From assembly GCF_026745355.1 (NCBI RefSeq), contig NC_079207.1:12832338-12896337 (forward strand): 64,000 bases of DNA. The letters run 5' to 3'. A program made the translations under genes and the position numbers. The notes below the pieces were generated by a model. That model was not told where the DNA came from and made no database searches. It was given only the letters and a program-made list of their open reading frames with translations. This stretch comes from Beta vulgaris subsp. vulgaris (lineage: Eukaryota > Streptophyta > Magnoliopsida > Caryophyllales > Amaranthaceae). Shown here piece after piece: positions 55,592 to 64,000 of the stretch (within the stretch, counting starts at the first letter, position 1; each line of letters starts with the position of its first letter).

Positions 55592-56338
55592 TGTTAACTT
55601 TTGTGGTTGAACTCCACTAATAGAGTTTAGAGAAAGAAATTGAAGAAACAGTAGAGAGAAGAAGAGAGGTGAGAGAAGGATAATAGGAGAGAAAAACTAG
55701 AGACTACATTGTATTATCTTGATAAAAAAAAGTAGAAATATTACAACCTATCTTATTTATACTAATTACAATCAATCCGACTTGTGTGGACCTGGTTCAC
55801 ACTAAAAATAGTGTGAACCAGGCCCAGGCACGTGACCATAACATACACTATATCATTTTAACATACACTATATCATTGTAACATACACTATATCATTTTA
55901 ACACACACTAAATCACTTTAACATACACTATATCACTTTAACATACACTATATCATTGTAACACACACTATATCACTTTAACATACACTATATCATTTTA
56001 ACACACACTATATCATTTTAACATACACCATATCATTTTAACACACACTATATCACTTTAACATACACTATATCACTTTAACATACACTATATCATTATA
56101 ACATACACTATATCACTTTAACATACACTATATCACTTTAACATACACTGTAACATACACTATATCATTTTAATATACACTATATCATTTTAACATACAC
56201 TATATCATAAACTCACGTGATATGGATCGGGTGCACACTAATTAGTGTGCACCGGGTTCATATTAGTTTTTTTTAATTACAATTAGTATTAAAACTAATA
56301 CTAACTAACTAAAATAACTAAAACTGTATACTCCAACA
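55592..56338 (-). mobile_element. Copia-type 3' LTR, minus orientation, with an internal insertion
   Basis: Read on the minus strand, TTTGAGGGGG (polypurine tract) is followed at 56338 by the LTR opening TGTTGGAGTATACAG, and the LTR closes ...AAAAGTTAACA at 55592, giving TGTT...AACA ends. The polypurine-plus-TGTTGGA arrangement is characteristic of plant Copia elements. A minisatellite-bearing element (55789-56256) lies within it. A GA-rich leader part is at 55620-55690. Confidence 0.65.
55789..56256. repeat. Minisatellite (about 18-19 x 20 bp) bounded by two palindromes
   Basis: From about 55839 to 56208 the 20-base unit TAACATACACTATATCATTT repeats with few changes (mostly T/C at one position, one truncated unit near 56150). 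On the left is a 13-bp-arm palindrome CCTGGTTCACACT / AGTGTGAACCAGG (55791-55822); on the right GGTGCACACTAATTAGTGTGCACC (56230-56253). The palindromes resemble each other and the ends of the 50241-50508 family. The unit lies inside the Copia LTR, so it probably inserted as one element. Confidence 0.85.
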
Positions 56339-57660
56339 CCCCCTCAAACTGAAAATGGTGAAAAGTATTTCCAGTTTGAAGTGGGAAGTATTAGATCATA
56401 CAAGACGATGTGAACTGAGATCTACCAATCAATGTTGCTCTAACATGCCAACTCGAGATGTCGAAGATGCGCTACTCAAGCATGGAAAGACTTGGCGACA
56501 TGGACAGGAACCATGTTTATTGTTGAACAACAGGCTGCCCAAAGCCAACATTACAAAAATTGCCTCAACTGTCAATACTCAATACCATGAATGAGAAAGC
56601 ATCATGTAACTCAACCTCAACTAATACCATCATCACCAAATGCCCGTGTCCAAACAACCCATAAACAACGACCAAAGCAAGCACAATGTAATTAATCCTC
56701 CAAACAAAACCAAAAAATATCAATGCGCAACCACATGATAAATCAACAACCGACAACCACCAATCAAGCCACTATGGGCATTAAGCCACTATCGGCGAAG
56801 AAAAGCCTTTACGAGCATAAAAGAGACCTCTATAGGTCACAAAACAAAGAAAATAACCACTATGGGTTGGAGGTTAAAGTCATAAGACTATCAAATGAGG
56901 TTAAAGTCATAAGACTATCAAAGATAACTAAGGATCACAATAAAAAGACCTTTAATGGGTCATAAGAAAGCCTCTAATGGACATAACAAGGCCTCTATGG
57001 GCACAACAAAGCCACTAATGGGCATAACAAAGCCTCAATGGGCACAACAAAGAAAATGATCACACAAAGGGATCACAAAAAAAAAATTCTAAATATCAAT
57101 TCAAACAAATGAAATTGATCATCAAAACGAGAAAGAATAATGTGAGAAGAAAAGATCAAAAGAAATGGAGAAGAGATTGTGGAAGAGAAAGAAAATGAGG
57201 GAGGAATAGAAAAAGAAATGTGAAAGAATTTCAAATGAAGAAGAGAGAGACAAATATACTGAACACTATTACCAAAGTGTTCCAAATCAACACTCCAACT
57301 TAAATTTAAGAAGTAACACCCAATATCCAAGCTCCACCTATTTACCCAATTTTCACCTAAAAGAAAAATATCAACATTATGAAAAGTTATTTCACCCCAA
57401 TAATCTGAGCGTCACTTGGTTTCCAGAATAACACACTTGCATTCCTAAAAAAAAAGCTCTAAGTTTGACTTCGATACAAATGCAAGTATGATGAGGCAAG
57501 CTGAGCAATTCCATGTTCAAAGTTGATTATACTCACCTTTGGTGGAAACTGTACGTAGAGATTGGGACAATTTTACATGTTTTTTTTTCTCAATCGTGGT
57601 CCAAATAAATGACTTACACAAGTGATGTCAAGTTATCCATTTAATATTAATTGAAAAGTT
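56339..57660 (-). mobile_element. 3' internal region of the Copia-type element (non-coding)
   Basis: Sequence next to the polypurine tract, with 'ctcaaactgaaaatggtg' and 'ccagtttgaagtggg' typical of Copia 3' untranslated internal DNA. It contains tandem repeats: 'gaggttaaagtcataagact' twice at 56871-56925, and 'aagcctctaatgggcataac' variants about five times at 56950-57045. No integrase or reverse transcriptase frame is present. The outer limit is not defined. Confidence 0.5.
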
Positions 57661-57855
57661 TTGGGTGCATCGAGTTTACAATAATATATTGTGAACTCAA
57701 AACGGACTAATGATACAAAAACTGACTATATTATCATGCAAAAACTTGTCATATAAAAAGTGATTATATCATACAAAAACTGTTTATTTTAAATAAAATT
57801 TGATTATATCATACGATATCCGATACGCAATAAGTTATTATAAAACGGGTCCATT
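57661..57855. repeat. Copy of the dispersed MITE-like family
   Basis: The left end 'gggtgcatcgagtttacaat' and right end 'ttataaaacgggtccatt' are inverted relatives, and the core contains 'actgactatattatcatgca' and 'gattatatcatacaaaaact' subrepeats like those at 50241-50508 and 37056-37154. Confidence 0.5.
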
Positions 57856-58660
57856 AATTTCTTTTATAATTCATTGGTTTCATAGTGAAAACTCAATTTG
57901 TAGCCATGTAGGAAATGTAGTTAAAGTACATTGTCATGATTGATAACTTAATACTTCCTCCGTTCCATTTTAAATGAAACGTTTGCTTTTTCACGCAACC
58001 CAACGCGCTTCTTTAGTCTTTAATATCTTTAGTTGTGTAAACGTAAAAAATATAAAAAAGTTATAATTTGAAAGTATACATCGAGACGAATCTAACAAGA
58101 TCCCACTTGACTATGTTTTTCTTTATATAATAGCGATAAATTGGAGTTAAAATTGATTAGTGAATAATGTCATTTCATCCAACGTTTCATTTAAAACAGA
58201 ACGGAGGAAGTACAACTATCTATATAGGTGAAGATGGTTCTATGAATAATACATCAGTACCCTAACCCTAAGCCCATCAAATAAATAAACCACGAGTATA
58301 ATACTTAATCCGTTTCAAATTAAATACAACACTTAATTTGGGAACGTCTTCTAAGAAAGATGAGAAAATGTTTGCTTTAACGCTAAGAGAAAGAGCGAAT
58401 ACCTATATGCTGTAATATATTGGTTTAGGAAGAGAGGTAAGGGTAGTACAATAGAATTAGGTTGGCTTGGAGAGCAAGCAAAAAAGCTCTATAAATACAG
58501 GGGATTAACAAGACGAAAAGGGTATCAAGAAATATGGGAGAGTTCATTTTAGTTGTTAGCTTGGCAGAGTGACCAAATCACTCGAGAACCTGGCAAATTT
58601 ATCTTTATTTTATGTAATTTCCATTGAAATCAATCAAATATCATCAGCTTCTTCTTTTAT
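57856..58660 (+). repeat. Dispersed repeat, copy B, carrying a Stowaway
   Basis: It matches copy A (37130-37735) throughout, apart from a 257-bp Stowaway at 57954-58210. It has the same TATA-like 'ctctataaatacagggg' near 58490 and the same end 'caatcaaatatcatcagctt'. Copy B is more worn in the middle. Confidence 0.7.
57954..58210. mobile_element. Stowaway MITE (257 bp) with a known empty site
   Basis: CTTCCTCCGTTCCATTTTAA at the left and the inverted ...TTAAAACAGAACGGAGGAAG at the right, flanked by TA (57952-57953, 58211-58212). The corresponding position in copy A (37273-37285, '...taatgTAactatc') has a single TA and no insert, which confirms insertion at TA with duplication. Confidence 0.9.
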
Positions 58661-59103
58661 TTACTGCCCACATTCACAGTTCGTTACATATGCCAAAAAG
58701 GAAAAGTTACATTTGAAAGAAAGATTGATTGAAATCCCAAGGGGCAGAACTTGAGTGGAGAAAGAAAGATCGATATATGCCTGCAAAACAAATACAGTAA
58801 AAAGAAAGGTCTGAGCTAATAACCACATTAATCATTAATGATTAACCTTAGAACACATACAACTTAGCATGCAATATAAACTCAGCACCAGAATATTATG
58901 TACACAGACATTATATCTAATATTAGTTAAGATCATGGATTCACGGTTGATTCAATTTATCTCATCTTGTTTTCCTAATAGGGAATAGAATGGGACTTGT
59001 AACTCTAGTTTGTACAGGGCCACAGGGGTAGTTACTGCTCAAAATATATCCCTTCTGGCACCATGAAATCAACAACTGAAACAGCAAAGCAGGAGCACAC
59101 TAC

Positions 59104-59250
59104 TGTAGTAGGGGAAAAAATCACCCGGGTGATTGAGTATGCTGCCAATAAATTACTACCCCTTATTATAGTATGCGCTTCCGGAGGGGCCCGCATGCAA
59201 GAAGGAAGCTTGAGCTTAATGCAAATGGCTAAAATCTCGTCTGTTTTTTA
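59104..59250 (+). pseudogene. accD: Nuclear plastid DNA insert: accD fragment
   Basis: Codons here read [20 protein letters not shown], then [20 protein letters not shown] and MAKISSV, the carboxyltransferase core of plastid acetyl-CoA carboxylase beta subunit. Only about 48 codons are present; neither the residues before VVGEK nor those after KISS match, and a stop follows two codons later. The coding sequence is almost undamaged, suggesting a recent transfer or a fragment of a nuclear copy; with no upstream domain it cannot work alone. Confidence 0.85.
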
Positions 59251-60690
59251 ACACAATATCACCTATGGAACATTTTGTATGCCGTAATAAATTACAGTAA
59301 ACGTAATGAACTTTAGTATAATTTTGTAAGAAAAATTTCATCCTAGTGTCCTGGGAACAAGAAGTTTACAAATACCATAACTTTACAACTCAGAGTTGAA
59401 TCAACCCAACGATCACTCATTGCTTGAGATTATGCTAGAAATGAAATATAGATCATAAAACTATTTGTAGTCTAGTACTACATAAATGCATAATATCCAT
59501 TTCTCAAATTGTAGGACAAAGAACTCAGCAACAAAATCATTATGACTATGTTCTGTCCGTACTTCCTTTCACTAGAGCCAGACGACTTACCATTCAAATT
59601 CCACATCTGTAAAGTCTTTACCTCGTGAAGATTTGCAAAGCATATCCAGCATAATTGCAGAAGGTAAAATCCTGCAGACAACAACTTCACCCATGAATAT
59701 CTTATGGATGGGCTTGTGCAAGCTCAGGTTTGTGAGTCAATTTCATGGTTGAGGTGAACAAAAGCACATTCTATTGCAGGTAAGGGTTCGGAATTCTCTT
59801 TCAAAGAGTCCCTTATTCACATGCTTCTTGCAGTGACAGGCTCGGGAAAGGGGGGGGGGGGGGGTGCAAGCCGTGCAACTAGTATTGATTTTGTGAAATT
59901 CATGTAATACAAATCCAGAAAACAACAGCAAAAAAGTCTGAAATGCAGACGCAACATATCCGCTACAACAACTATTACTAGAAAAAAGTCTGAAATGCAG
60001 ACGCAAGTATGCAGCATATATGCTAACACAACCATCACTAAAAAAATAAAATGAAAAAACCTTGACTATTATCGCTCCTCTTTAGCTACTAGACCACATT
60101 TTGCTTTCATATTAGATGCTACAACAAAAACAACATGATTATCCAAAATCCCTGTTAAATTGCTAGCTAAAATTTGAGCAAAACTATTGTAACAAACCAC
60201 CACAAATGGTGGTTGTCAAGCTCAATTGAGCAAACTTCCCCACCAAGCAGAACATTTCTAAGTTCATGACCAACCAATTAATCGTGCAGATACTAATAGA
60301 TACAATAGCAACCATATAATACTGTACAACTGTACAATTTTCAAAAGAGGCAAAACAACAGGAGGGTTGGGTTTGAACAAGCTACATAAACACGTAGTAG
60401 AACAGAAATCCCCAAAATTTGCAGAATCTAAATAAAGGAGTTAACAATAACAAAGGCATAAGATGAGTGCAGGGACTACAAAATTACCTGATAAAGCTGT
60501 AAGTCCCATGATATTCCCAAAAAAGCAGCAGAAGGAAATTCAGAATTCTGAGGGGTAAAATCACAGTCCTTCCCTGTTTTCTCTATTATGCTCTGACAAG
60601 AGGGTCGCCAAAGAGCCATCGACACCCAACATCGCGATCAATGGAGCTCAATTCTATGCCTGAAAGCAGGCACAGAACATCTAAAAGCTC
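59251..60690. other. Downstream region of the PPR gene, no separate gene seen
   Basis: Contains a G run of about 17 bases at 59849-59865 and two tandem-like copies of 'aaaaagtctgaaatgcagac' at about 59932 and 59985. Part of it is probably the PPR gene's 3' UTR. Confidence 0.4.
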
Positions 60691-62715
60691 TCATGCACTC
60701 AAGCCAGCCCAATCCTTAAAAGCAATCAGGGTTTCCATCTTCTTGAAGTTCTTCCTCCTCAGCTTTGATACCTTAAGTTTCTTATGTGTCTCCATAAATG
60801 CTTGCTTGTATCTCCACTTATCAACAAAAATCTTTGATTCCCGAGATTTATCCACTACTTGCATCACAGCATCAAAAAAACCTCCTTTCACCAGTGCATA
60901 AAGAAATGCATCAATTAAGCTGTGATTTAACTTGAATCCTATGGAGTCATCATTCGAGACTCGCCTTTTAACCTCATTCCACAGCATCAAAACATTGAAG
61001 TATTTCCCTGCAGAGACATAACCATTGATCAATGACAAATATGTCTGCTCGTTAGGTCTAAATTGAAGAAAGACCATCCTCCTAAATGTTCTACTAGCAT
61101 CTTCGAGCCGACCAGCCTTACAGAAAGCATGTATAATAGAATTCCAGTCATGTGTCCCCACTTCAATGCGAGGGTCTTCAACAACCTCATCCAAGAACGC
61201 CGCCATCAGTTCAGGACGGTTATTTTCTGTCAAACCAGTCATTATGGTAAGATAACTTCCTGTCAATTCCAATATTCTTGCATCCCTCATGTCCCTATAC
61301 AAGGAGAAAGCAGACTGGAAATCCTGGCTTGTCATTGATGCTTCTATAAGGGAATCATAACAACTAACATCCAATTGAAGGCCATAACTATTAATCTCCG
61401 CTACCATTTGCGCAGCATCAGCTGTCCGATACTCTTTGCAATAGGCTTTCAAGATTGACAAATACACCCCAAGTCCAACAGATGCTCCTTGAGCTTTCAT
61501 CTCATCTAGTATACTATGTGCCTTATCTAACATCCCAAGTTTAACACAAGCATTAACTATGCCAAACCCTGTAGACCTTTCCCCTACGACATCTTCAGGT
61601 TCCAACAACTGACTTTCAACAATCAATGCTGCTAAATCCTTGATGTTCTTATGTTCTAGAAACCCTTTCACAACTTCACAGTAAGTTTCTTCACTGAACT
61701 TCAAATGATCATGTCCATCATCTCCTTCTTTCAAGCTCCTCAAAATCGTTTCATAGACCAACTCTACACTCCCTGCCTTAACATAACCACGTATCAAATT
61801 ACTCGAAAACGCCATTGTATCTGTAAAACCAAACCTACCCATCAAATTCTCTAACTCAACTATCCTCCCTTGAAGACCCTTCAATGCATACAAATAAGCA
61901 AGCAACCCAAAACTGGCTTCATCCGGCCTAACCCCTAATAGTGACATCAACTCAACCACCCTCTCGGCATCCTTAACCGATTCAAGATCAAAACAACAAC
62001 CCTCTAAAGCAGCATTACAAGCACTCAAATCAGGTTTCATAAACTCCAACTTCTCATCAAGAACAACCCTACAATTCTCATGAAAAACACCCAAAAAAGC
62101 TACAAAACTACCACTCTTCCTACTAATCTCAACAAGCACAGGACCCCAAACATAAAAAGGCACAAAATACCTATTCTTAAACATACATTTAACTAGAGCG
62201 AAAGCAGGGGCAGGCATATTAGCCGCACCCATAGACTTCAATACCTCCTTAACAGTATCGAATTCCAACAAATTAGGATTCTTCTCTACCAATAAAACAA
62301 CAGAAGCAAAAGCCCTCTTGAGATTATGCACATCAGAGAGAGAAGACAAGTGGGTAATGAGAGAGTTAGTGAGAGATTTAGTGGGGAAACATGAAGAGTT
62401 GGTGAGAGATTTGAATGATTTCCAAGCTTCATCAGTGTTAGAGGAGGAGAGAGAATGGAGAAGAGTGGTTTGAAGGGTGGTTGTTTGTTCAGATTGTAAG
62501 GGCGTGTTTGGGGAAGTGGGTGAAAGAGGAGGAGGTGATGAAGGTGGTGGTGGTTGTTGTTGTTGGGGTTTGAGAGAGAAGAGAGAAGGTTGGAGGAAAG
62601 AGTAGAGAGATGGGGTTTGTTCTGCGGCGGCGGCGGTGGCGGTGGTGGCGGTGGTGGTGGAGAAGGGTTGTGAAAGTGGTGGTTGGAGGAGAGAGAAAGT
62701 GATTCTTCGCCACAT
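60691..62715 (-). CDS. P-class pentatricopeptide repeat protein, organelle-targeted
   Basis: An intronless 674-residue frame, as is usual for plant PPR genes. The first 80 residues are an organelle-transit type sequence: MWRRITFSLLQPPLSQPFST, then Thr/Ala-rich (encoded by a GCC/ACC repeat near 62620-62660), then Gln/Pro-rich. From about residue 90 onward there are degenerate 35-residue helical repeats, for instance PDLSACNAALEGCCFDLES, VGLGVYLSILKAYCKEYRTA, QLDVSCYDSLIEASMTSQDF, EVGTHDWNSIIHAFCKAGRL and RPNEQTYLSLINGYVSAGKY. I see no E, DYW or SMR extension; the end is a basic tail (KLKVSKLRRKNFKKMETLIA). Such proteins bind organellar RNA in mitochondria or chloroplasts. It resembles the Arabidopsis At1g69290 type, by recollection only. 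Confidence 0.92.
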   Translation of the reverse strand: MWRRITFSLLQPPLSQPFSTTTATTATAAAAEQTPSLYSFLQPSLFSLKPQQQQPPPPSSPPPLSPTSPNTPLQSEQTTTLQTTLLHSLSSSNTDEAWKSFKSLTNSSCFPTKSLTNSLITHLSSLSDVHNLKRAFASVVLLVEKNPNLLEFDTVKEVLKSMGAANMPAPAFALVKCMFKNRYFVPFYVWGPVLVEISRKSGSFVAFLGVFHENCRVVLDEKLEFMKPDLSACNAALEGCCFDLESVKDAERVVELMSLLGVRPDEASFGLLAYLYALKGLQGRIVELENLMGRFGFTDTMAFSSNLIRGYVKAGSVELVYETILRSLKEGDDGHDHLKFSEETYCEVVKGFLEHKNIKDLAALIVESQLLEPEDVVGERSTGFGIVNACVKLGMLDKAHSILDEMKAQGASVGLGVYLSILKAYCKEYRTADAAQMVAEINSYGLQLDVSCYDSLIEASMTSQDFQSAFSLYRDMRDARILELTGSYLTIMTGLTENNRPELMAAFLDEVVEDPRIEVGTHDWNSIIHAFCKAGRLEDASRTFRRMVFLQFRPNEQTYLSLINGYVSAGKYFNVLMLWNEVKRRVSNDDSIGFKLNHSLIDAFLYALVKGGFFDAVMQVVDKSRESKIFVDKWRYKQAFMETHKKLKVSKLRRKNFKKMETLIAFKDWAGLSA

Positions 62716-62852
62716 ACTACGCTAGTGTGCCCACTCAATTTTAGGGGGTGTTTGGTTTATTTTGGTTTGTCTTCTTTTTGTTTAATGGTCGCCGTTTTAG
62801 TTGCGTAGCTTTTTTAGGATATTTAAAAATCAAAGCATTATATTAACAATTA

Positions 62853-62869
62853 GCTGGAATAGCTCAGTT

Positions 62870-62902
<33 letters not shown>

Positions 62903-62926
62903 GAGGTTCGACCCCTCCTTCTAGCG
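62853..62926 (-). other. Opposite strand of tRNA-Asn (see + entry); no minus-strand gene
   Basis: Placed only to note that the PPR gene's upstream region on the minus strand runs through the tRNA-Asn gene; the two transcripts are divergent with about 137 bases between starts. Confidence 0.3.
62853..62926 (+). tRNA. tRNA-Asn (anticodon GUU)
   Basis: A 74-base cloverleaf: acceptor GCTGGAA pairs with TTCTAGC, D arm TAGCTCAGTTGGTTAGAGC (A box), anticodon stem TGTGG/CCACA with loop CTGTTAA (anticodon GTT at 62887-62889), T arm GGAGGTTCGACCCCTCC (B box), discriminator G. It is followed within 12 bases by a T run, a plausible polymerase III terminator. Upstream 'cattatattaacaat' is AT-rich with CAA just before the gene, as is usual in plant tRNA genes. 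Confidence 0.95.
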
Positions 62927-62936
62927 AGCGTTTATA

Positions 62937-62953
62937 TTTTTTTTCGGCTATAT
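62937..62953 (+). terminator. Polymerase III terminator T run after tRNA-Asn
   Basis: TTTTTTTTT within 62936-62945, about ten bases after the tRNA-Asn gene, fits a simple oligo-T terminator. Confidence 0.5.
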
Positions 62954-64000
62954 GCAGCCCTTAGTGTCGCATATAAGACATAAATATACTACTTAAAATG
63001 GAAATAAGTTGTGAATTTATTGAAATTTTTTGCATCAACCGATATAATAAATGATCAATTAATGCTTCTAGCTATTTATATACAACCCTTAGGGCTGCAT
63101 ATAACTTTTCCCTTAAATATATGACTATATCCCTCAAAAAAAAAAATGACTATATCAATCCTTAAGTTTAATAAACAAAGAAAAAAACTATTTCCAAGGA
63201 GCAAATAAATGATTGTCTTATGATTTTTTTAGTAAATCAAGGAGAATTAAGGAATTAAAAAATAAAAACACGAACAATATACTACTTAAAATGGAAATAA
63301 GTTGTGAATTTATTGAATTTTTTTGCATCAACCGATATAATAAATGATCAATTAATGCTTCTAGCTATTTATATACAACTCTTAGGGCTGCATATATCTT
63401 TTCCCTTAAATATATGACTATATCCCTCAAAAAAAAAAAATATGACTATATCAATCCTTAAGTTTAATAAACAAAGAAAAAAACTATTTTCAAGGAGCAA
63501 ATAAATGATTTTCTTATGATTTTTTTAGTAAATCAGGGAGAATTAAGGAATTAAAAAATAAAAAAACGAACAATATACTACTTATAATGAAAATAAGTTG
63601 TGAATTTATTGAAAATTTTTGCATCAACCGATAATAATATCAATAAGCTTAATTTCTAGTTTTTATATACAACCCTTAGGGCTGCATATAACTTTTCCCT
63701 TAAATATATGACTATATCCCTCAAAAAAAAAATATGACTATATCAATCCTTAAGTTTAATAAACAAAGAAAAAAACTATTTCCAAGAAGCAAATAAATGA
63801 TTGTCTTATGATTTTTTTAGTAAATCAAGGAGAATTAAGGAATTAAAAAATAAAAACACGAACAATATACTAGCTACTTAAAATGGAAATAAGTTGTGAA
63901 TTTATTGAAATTTTTTGCATCAACCGATATAATAAATGATCAATTAATGCTTCTAGCTTTTTATATACAACCCTTAGGGCTGCATATAACTTTTCACTTA
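62946..64000. repeat. Tandem satellite, unit about 295 bp, 3.5 copies, runs off the window
   Basis: The motif ACTACTTAAAATGGAAATAA recurs at 62988, 63281, 63577 and (with a 4-base insert) about 63873, giving periods of 293-297 bases. Units are about 95 percent alike by eye. Each contains 'catcaaccgatataataaat', an imperfect palindrome around 'tacaacccttagggctgcat' and an A-rich run of 8-12 bases. A partial unit ('tatatgcagcccttag') begins right after the tRNA-Asn terminator. Confidence 0.9.

Noticed and set aside
55839..56208. Possible CRISPR-like array
   Set aside because: Units are contiguous 20-mers without unique spacers in a plant nuclear genome; it is a minisatellite.
59849..59865. G-run as a functional quadruplex
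   Set aside because: A single mononucleotide run; may be a replication or sequencing slip, with no supporting context.
62286..62738. 150-codon Pro/His-rich frame and a 74-codon frame
   Set aside because: Shadows of the PPR gene's 5' end in other frames.

Overview
The window is nuclear DNA of a flowering plant, very probably a eudicot. Genes carry many GT-AG introns in AT-rich flanks, nuclear tRNA genes and degraded plastid-derived pieces are present, and most of the sequence between genes is nested plant transposable elements (Ty3/gypsy-type and Copia-type LTRs, hAT, Mutator-like, mariner, Stowaway, Helitron and SINE-like). I cannot name the species from the sequence; that would need a homology search.

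Four well-supported protein-coding genes stand out. An MRS2/CorA magnesium transporter closest to MRS2-5 lies at 14.36-17.57 kb (+, 6 coding exons, 418 aa). A long-type purple acid phosphatase of the PAP1/24/27 group lies at 19.25-26.09 kb (-, 12 coding exons, 612 aa). A DHX37/Dhr1-type DEAH RNA helicase (DEAH13) lies at 40.50-49.42 kb (-, 10 coding exons, 1,299 aa). An intronless pentatricopeptide-repeat protein lies at 60.69-62.72 kb (-, 674 aa). A fifth gene is cut by the left edge (46-1305, -). RNA genes are tRNA-Ile(AAU), tRNA-Asn(GUU) and a 3'-only fragment of tRNA-Ala(UGC).

Layout. 0-1.4 kb holds the edge gene. 1.4-13.0 kb is a transposon nest: two related gypsy-type LTR elements facing each other, a third LTR carrying a complete Helitron, a hAT element with a SINE-like insert, and a Stowaway. 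13.2-13.6 kb is a decayed plastid clpP piece. 13.9-27.3 kb is the MRS2 gene, the tRNA-Ile/tRNA-Ala fragment and the phosphatase gene. 27.5-37.7 kb is repeats: a Mutator-like foldback element, a mariner transposase pseudogene split by a hAT MITE, and a hAT element with perfect target duplications. 37.9-50.1 kb holds weak exon-like remnants and the DEAH13 gene. 50.2-59.3 kb is again repeats: a MITE cluster, a Copia LTR containing an 18-19 copy minisatellite, the second copy of a 600-bp dispersed repeat, and a plastid accD piece. 59.5-64.0 kb is the PPR gene, tRNA-Asn and a roughly 295-bp tandem satellite running off the right edge.

The genes are functionally unrelated neighbours (ion transport, phosphatase-family protein, ribosome biogenesis, organelle RNA metabolism); I see no cluster or operon-like logic. 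The most unusual material is in the repeats. Several insertions can be resolved to the base with target-site duplications, and a small MITE family appears to carry a short A/T-rich subrepeat core that in one copy has become a minisatellite.
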